Shown here: piece by piece, positions 28,155 to 32,154 of the stretch
Layout: every line of letters begins with the position of its first letter
How positions within the stretch are numbered: position 1 is the stretch's first letter
DNA from: a bacterium
GTDB lineage: Bacteria; Patescibacteriota; Patescibacteriia; Patescibacteriales; GWC2-42-12
Assembly: GCA_030649205.1 (NCBI GenBank)
Contig: JAUSGE010000009.1
Coordinates: 1 to 32,154, forward strand
Reading direction: 5' to 3'
Length of the DNA: 32,154 nucleotides
Made by a program: the position numbers and the translations under genes
Notes under the pieces: generated by a model
Database searches by the model: none
Told to the model about the DNA's origin: nothing
Seen by the model: only the letters and a program-made list of their open reading frames with translations

Positions 28155-29342
28155 ATGGCTGAAGTAAAACCCATCGTGGAAACGTTCGCCAAAATAAAAG
28201 TCATCGGCGTGGGCGGCTCGGGCGGCTCGGCCGTTAACCGCATGATTGATTGCGGCATCAGAGGCGTGGAATTCATCGCGGTTAACACCGATGTGCAGGC
28301 TTTGCATTACAACAAAGCCAGCAAAAAAATTCATATCGGCAAGACTATTACCCGCGGCTTGGGCGCGGGCATGAATCCTGATTTAGGCAAGCGTTCGGCC
28401 GAAGAAGCGCAAAATGAAATTCGCGATATGCTGAAAGACGCGGATATGATATTTGTTACTTGCGGCCTGGGCGGCGGCACCGGCACCGGCGCTTCGCCTT
28501 CCATCGCCGAGATCGCCCGCGACCTGGGAGCCTTGACCGTGGCCGTGGTAACCAAGCCGTTTTCGTTTGAAGGCGCGCAGAGAAAAAATATCGCCGAGCG
28601 CGGTTTGGCTGATTTGACCGATAAGGTTGATACGATTATTACCATTCCCAATGATAAATTACTGCAAGTGATTGATAAAAAAACTTCGCTGTTAGACGCC
28701 TTTATGGTAGTGGACGAGGTTTTGCGCCAGGGCGTGCAGGGCATTTCGGAGTTAATCACCATTCCGGGCTTGATTAACGTTGATTTTGCCGATGTTAAGG
28801 CCGTGATGGCCAATGCCGGCTCGGCCTTAATGGGCATCGGCCAGGCGTCGGGCGAAAACAAAGCCATTGAAGCGGCCAAAATGGCCATCAGCTCGCCGCT
28901 GTTGGAAATGTCCATTGAAGGCGCGCGCGGCATTCTCTTTACCGTGGTTGGCGGGCCCAACTTATCCATGCATGAAGTCAATGAAGCGGCCAAAGTGGTA
29001 ACCAGCTCGGCCGACGAGGACGCGAAGATCATTTTTGGCGCCGTAATTGATGAAAAATATAAAGATGAAATTAAGATTACGGTGGTGGCGACCGGCTTTG
29101 ACGGCCGCCGCGTCGGCATCAGCGAGTCAATGCAGGCGGAAAGAAGCTACACCCCTAATCCCTATATCATGGCCGAAGAAGAAAAAGAGAAGAAAGAGGC
29201 CATGAGCCTGAATTTGAAAAAGAAAAGCAAGATCTCTCCTTTAAAGCAGGCCCAGGCCGAACCGGCGCAAAAGAAAGGCGCGGAAGTTGACGAAGACGAC
29301 GAGTTAGGCATCCCGGCCTTTATCCGGAAGAAGATGATGTAA
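28155..29342 (+). CDS. ftsZ: Cell division protein FtsZ
   Basis: This 395-aa tubulin-like GTPase forms the division ring. [16 protein letters not shown] is the N-terminal nucleotide loop. The signature GGGTGTG is at 106-112, with ASP in place of the usual AAP. The T7 synergy loop is [22 protein letters not shown]. After a Lys-rich linker, the C-terminal [15 protein letters not shown] is the conserved peptide that binds FtsA and other partners. The length is normal. It follows ftsA, with its own promoter candidate. A dRS3-like repeat follows the stop. Confidence 0.98.
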   Translation: MAEVKPIVETFAKIKVIGVGGSGGSAVNRMIDCGIRGVEFIAVNTDVQALHYNKASKKIHIGKTITRGLGAGMNPDLGKRSAEEAQNEIRDMLKDADMIFVTCGLGGGTGTGASPSIAEIARDLGALTVAVVTKPFSFEGAQRKNIAERGLADLTDKVDTIITIPNDKLLQVIDKKTSLLDAFMVVDEVLRQGVQGISELITIPGLINVDFADVKAVMANAGSALMGIGQASGENKAIEAAKMAISSPLLEMSIEGARGILFTVVGGPNLSMHEVNEAAKVVTSSADEDAKIIFGAVIDEKYKDEIKITVVATGFDGRRVGISESMQAERSYTPNPYIMAEEEKEKKEAMSLNLKKKSKISPLKQAQAEPAQKKGAEVDEDDELGIPAFIRKKMM

Positions 29343-29348
29343 AAGGCA

Positions 29349-29391
29349 GCCGTCATTCCGGCCGTAGCGGAGCGGAGAGCCGGAATCCAGA
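29349..29391. repeat. dRS3-like element after ftsZ
   Basis: CGTCATTCCGGC...GCCGGAATCCAG with an inner CGTAGCGGAGCG stretch. It belongs to the same family as 15941 and 16427 but is a diverged copy. It could act as a transcript-end hairpin although no T-run follows. Confidence 0.7.
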
Positions 29392-29421
29392 AAGCTTGCA
29401 TTTAATTCTTAACCATAGTTT

Positions 29422-32154
29422 ATGAAGAGGAGGACTTCATTATTAATCATGCCAATTTTATTATTGGTCTGGTTTTTTGTTTTGGGCGCGGCGGCTAAAG
29501 CCGCGGTCCAACCCGATCATCTCTGGCATTTTGACGAATGTGGAGGCAGTGTGTTAAAGGACAGCGTCGGCGCGGAAGACCTGCCGCAAAATTCGCTCTG
29601 GATTGTGGGCAAATCACAGTGCGCCATCAGCCAGCCCTGGCAAGCGCAGTATAGTATAGACAAAATTTTCAGTTCCCCTTTGCCGGCTGGCGAACTGACA
29701 CTGTCTTTTTATTGGCGCAACAGCGCATACCCCAATGAAGGCAGAAACCACTTATATTTAAAAAAGGCCGACGGCGCGATTATGGCCGGCGTGAGAACGT
29801 CCATTTACACCAGAAATTTATTCTTTGACGGCGGCGCCACCAGCACTATCGCTACCATGCCGGGCGACAGCGATTGGCATTTAATCACCATAACTTACGG
29901 CCGCGGCAGTCTGGCCTTTTATCTTGACGGTTTAGCCAAGGCGTTTTATCCCGGCGATTTTACTATGCACGGCCTGGTCAGCCGGCTGGAGATCGGGGGT
30001 GAAAATTGGCCGGTGGATATGGACGAACTGGCCATCTGGCCAAAGGCATTAAGCGCCGCCGAGGCGGCAGAAATTTATCAAGCCGCCGCGCCGCTGGAGC
30101 CATACACGCCCAGGCCGGCCCAGGAGAAAGCGCGCTTGGTCCATTCGTGGCATTTTGACGAAGGAGCCGGCGCCATCGCGGCCGATAGCGCCGGCGCTAC
30201 CGCGCTGAACCCGATTGTGAAATGGACCGCGGGCAAATTCGGCGTCGGCATTGAACATACCTGGGAGAACGGCTATTTAATCAGCCAGGAGTTGGATCAG
30301 CCGATTGACAGCAAGGACTTGTCAATTGATTTTTGGTGGAAGAACAATGCGTATCCTAACGAAGGCCGGGTTAGCTTGAAGCTGCAAAACAGCGCCGGAG
30401 TGGAAGTTTTCGGCATCAGGCCGAGCATGTTTGGCGGCGGTTATTATTTTGACGGTGCCGCCGCGTTCATTAGCAATCTTATTCCCGGAGACGGCGCGTG
30501 GCATCATCTGGCGCTGGTCTATAATTCACATAATTTTTACCTGGCCTTTTATGTTGACGGCGTGGAAAAAATCAGAGCGCCCAAAGTTTGGTTCAGGCAG
30601 CCGATTACTAAATTGGTGATTAGCGGGGAAAATTGGTTTTACGGCATTGATGAGCTGGCGATCTGGCAGGGCGCGCTAAGCCAGCAGGAAATTGCCGATT
30701 ACTATAACTCCGGCCAGCCGCATGGTTTGGCCGCTCCCGCGCCCGACCCGGTGATCATCGTGCCCGGTATTTTAGGCAGTTGGAATATTTCCGGCCGCTG
30801 GCAGATTGATCCGATTTTTCATACCTATGATAACTTGATGGAAGCGCTGATCGCGGCCGGGTATAAAGAAGACAGTCTGGGAGAAGCTAAACCAATGTTA
30901 TTCACTTTTCCCTATGACTGGCGGCAGGACAATAATCTGACGGCGAATTTGCTTAAAGAAAAAATTCAGCAGGTTAAGGAGATCACCGGCGCCAGCCAGG
31001 TGGACATCGTGGCGCATTCAATGGGCGGGCTGGTTGCCCGTTCGTACGCGCAAGGCAGTGATTATCAAAATGATATTGATCAGGTAATTTTTTTAGGCAC
31101 GCCGCATCGAGGAGCGGTGGATACATATTTAAAATATGAGGGAGCAGCCTTTACTGGACAATGGGTATGGCCACAAAAATTTTTATTTCAAATAGAAGCC
31201 GCGCTGAACGGTTATTTTGACTTAGTTGATTACATTAGAGTTAAAGTGCCAACCGTAGAACAATTATTGCCGGTGTATGATTATTTAAAAGACCAACAGC
31301 CGGATAATTCCTATCAACTACGGCCATATCCGTTAAACTATCCGCAGAATATTTATTTGGAAGATTTAAACAGCCAAGCAGGCGTTGATCTGCTAAAACA
31401 AAGAGTAAAAATTACTAACATTGTAAGCGATTTAGGCGCGTCCAGCACTTTAAATTATCTGCGCGTCATAGCCGACCCTGATCCAAGCGATAATAAATGG
31501 CAGTCCGGTTACCCGGAAAATTTGGACAACAATTTATATAGTCTGGAAATGGGCAATGGTGATGATACTGTGCCGCTTAAAAGCGCGAATAGCCTGACCG
31601 GCGTGGAGACAATAGAAAGTGTCAGCGCAGACCACACTAATCTGCCCACGATCATGCAAAAAGAAATTATTAAAACTTTGACCGGAACAGCGCCGGATAA
31701 TTATTTTAACAGTAAAATCACTTCTACTATTAAACGCTGGGCGTTTTTCCGCGTCTATTCGCCGGTTGATTTCGCGGTCATAGCGCCGGATGGAAAGAAG
31801 ATTGGCAAAGATTTTTTAAACAACGTGGAGATTAACCAAATCCCGGATGCGTTTTACAGCGGTTTTAATTCTGAAGCCGAATTCGTTTTAATTCCTAATC
31901 CTTTAGACGGGGAATACAAAGTAGAGTTGCAAGGCGTGGCTAAGGGCGGCGAATATACTCTGGTCAATAGCCTGATTGACGGGGATAAAGAAATCAGTAA
32001 AGAATTTACCGGTACTATCGCGCCGGAGCAGGAAAGAGAATTTACCGTTGACTATACTGCCGCGGCCGATAATCCAATCAGTGATTTAGCTCCGGTAGAT
32101 ACTGTGCCGCCGGTCATCACTATAACTTCACCCCTGGAAAACTCCCAGTATCCG
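29422..32154 (+). CDS. Secreted LamG-LamG-lipase (LCAT-like alpha/beta hydrolase), partial at window edge
   Basis: The frame is open for 911 codons to the right edge, so it is absent from the ORF track. MKRRTSLLIMPILLLVWFFV and GAAAKA form a signal peptide. Two similar LamG/concanavalin-like domains follow, starting at HLWHFDECGG and HSWHFDEGAG; both contain NxAYPNEGR, DGDxxWHxLxxxY-type strands and ENW...DELAIW. From VPGILGSW (448-455) an LCAT-like alpha/beta hydrolase begins, with the nucleophile Ser533 in AHSMGGLVAR, a likely acid at Asp714/715 in GNGDDTVPL and His738 in SADHTNL. The triad therefore looks intact. After the hydrolase come beta-rich segments and an Ig-like start (DTVPPVITITSP) at the edge. 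Likely role: extracellular ester or phospholipid cleavage with LamG-mediated binding; the substrate is inferred only. Confidence 0.85.
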   Translation, partial: MKRRTSLLIMPILLLVWFFVLGAAAKAAVQPDHLWHFDECGGSVLKDSVGAEDLPQNSLWIVGKSQCAISQPWQAQYSIDKIFSSPLPAGELTLSFYWRNSAYPNEGRNHLYLKKADGAIMAGVRTSIYTRNLFFDGGATSTIATMPGDSDWHLITITYGRGSLAFYLDGLAKAFYPGDFTMHGLVSRLEIGGENWPVDMDELAIWPKALSAAEAAEIYQAAAPLEPYTPRPAQEKARLVHSWHFDEGAGAIAADSAGATALNPIVKWTAGKFGVGIEHTWENGYLISQELDQPIDSKDLSIDFWWKNNAYPNEGRVSLKLQNSAGVEVFGIRPSMFGGGYYFDGAAAFISNLIPGDGAWHHLALVYNSHNFYLAFYVDGVEKIRAPKVWFRQPITKLVISGENWFYGIDELAIWQGALSQQEIADYYNSGQPHGLAAPAPDPVIIVPGILGSWNISGRWQIDPIFHTYDNLMEALIAAGYKEDSLGEAKPMLFTFPYDWRQDNNLTANLLKEKIQQVKEITGASQVDIVAHSMGGLVARSYAQGSDYQNDIDQVIFLGTPHRGAVDTYLKYEGAAFTGQWVWPQKFLFQIEAALNGYFDLVDYIRVKVPTVEQLLPVYDYLKDQQPDNSYQLRPYPLNYPQNIYLEDLNSQAGVDLLKQRVKITNIVSDLGASSTLNYLRVIADPDPSDNKWQSGYPENLDNNLYSLEMGNGDDTVPLKSANSLTGVETIESVSADHTNLPTIMQKEIIKTLTGTAPDNYFNSKITSTIKRWAFFRVYSPVDFAVIAPDGKKIGKDFLNNVEINQIPDAFYSGFNSEAEFVLIPNPLDGEYKVELQGVAKGGEYTLVNSLIDGDKEISKEFTGTIAPEQEREFTVDYTAAADNPISDLAPVDTVPPVITITSPLENSQYP

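Noticed and set aside
28331-29119. Minus ORF of 262 aa opposite ftsZ
   Set aside because: Antisense to the conserved FtsZ frame; long only because of GC-rich codon bias.

Overview
The window looks like a chromosomal segment of a Patescibacteria (Candidate Phyla Radiation) bacterium, most likely of the Parcubacteria side. The evidence is indirect: small, compact housekeeping genes (short TopA, Rel without an ACT domain, short Pth), very few Shine-Dalgarno sequences, AT-rich hairpin spacers, and very large secreted Cys-rich proteins with a VirB2/TrbC-like N-terminus, which are typical of that radiation. TGA is used as a stop (dgkA, second GIY-YIG gene), so the code is standard rather than the Gracilibacteria/Absconditabacteria variant. 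The lineage call is inference; no rRNA marker is present.

Layout. (1) 1-391, minus: 5' part of an ISAon1-type transposase N-terminal ORF running off the left edge. (2) 742-4105, minus: dprA-topA pair with a hairpin terminator. (3) 4145-4510, plus: a strong promoter, two long hairpins and a terminator, interpreted as an unidentified structured RNA. (4) 4490-8159, minus: lcp, der and pth, separated by two copies of a MITE-like repeat. (5) 8228-11432, plus: lepB, hisS, rpsU, yqeY. (6) 11444-12910, minus: rel (ppGpp synthetase/hydrolase). (7) 13150-25440, plus: surface-protein block with two VirB2-like-headed secreted proteins (927 and about 2362 aa), a repeat-flanked GIY-YIG gene between them, and two membrane-anchored proteins with thrombospondin-type-3 calcium repeats. 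(8) 25440-29342, plus: ybeY, dgkA, a second GIY-YIG gene, ftsA, ftsZ. (9) 29422-32154, plus: a secreted LamG-LamG-lipase protein running off the right edge. The first and last genes are open at the window edges and are absent from the supplied ORF track.

Functionally, housekeeping genes (DNA topology, recombination of incoming DNA, tRNA recycling, ribosome maturation, translation, stringent response, undecaprenol recycling, wall-polymer attachment, division) surround an accessory secretome. The VirB2-headed giants, the TSP3 membrane proteins and the LamG-lipase are good candidates for contact with, or lipid scavenging from, another cell; this is inference.

The two most interesting non-gene signals are the plus-strand RNA at about 4180-4510, whose two hairpins both expose a CCUCCU (anti-Shine-Dalgarno-like) loop, and a family of near-perfect palindromes. 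Members of that family serve as intergenic terminators (after topA and yqeY), while the same arm sequences occur in frame inside two neighbouring membrane-protein genes. The window is also rich in mobile-looking repeats: GTCATTGCGA-type MITEs, dRS3-like GTCATTCCCG elements and long AT-rich imperfect palindromes.
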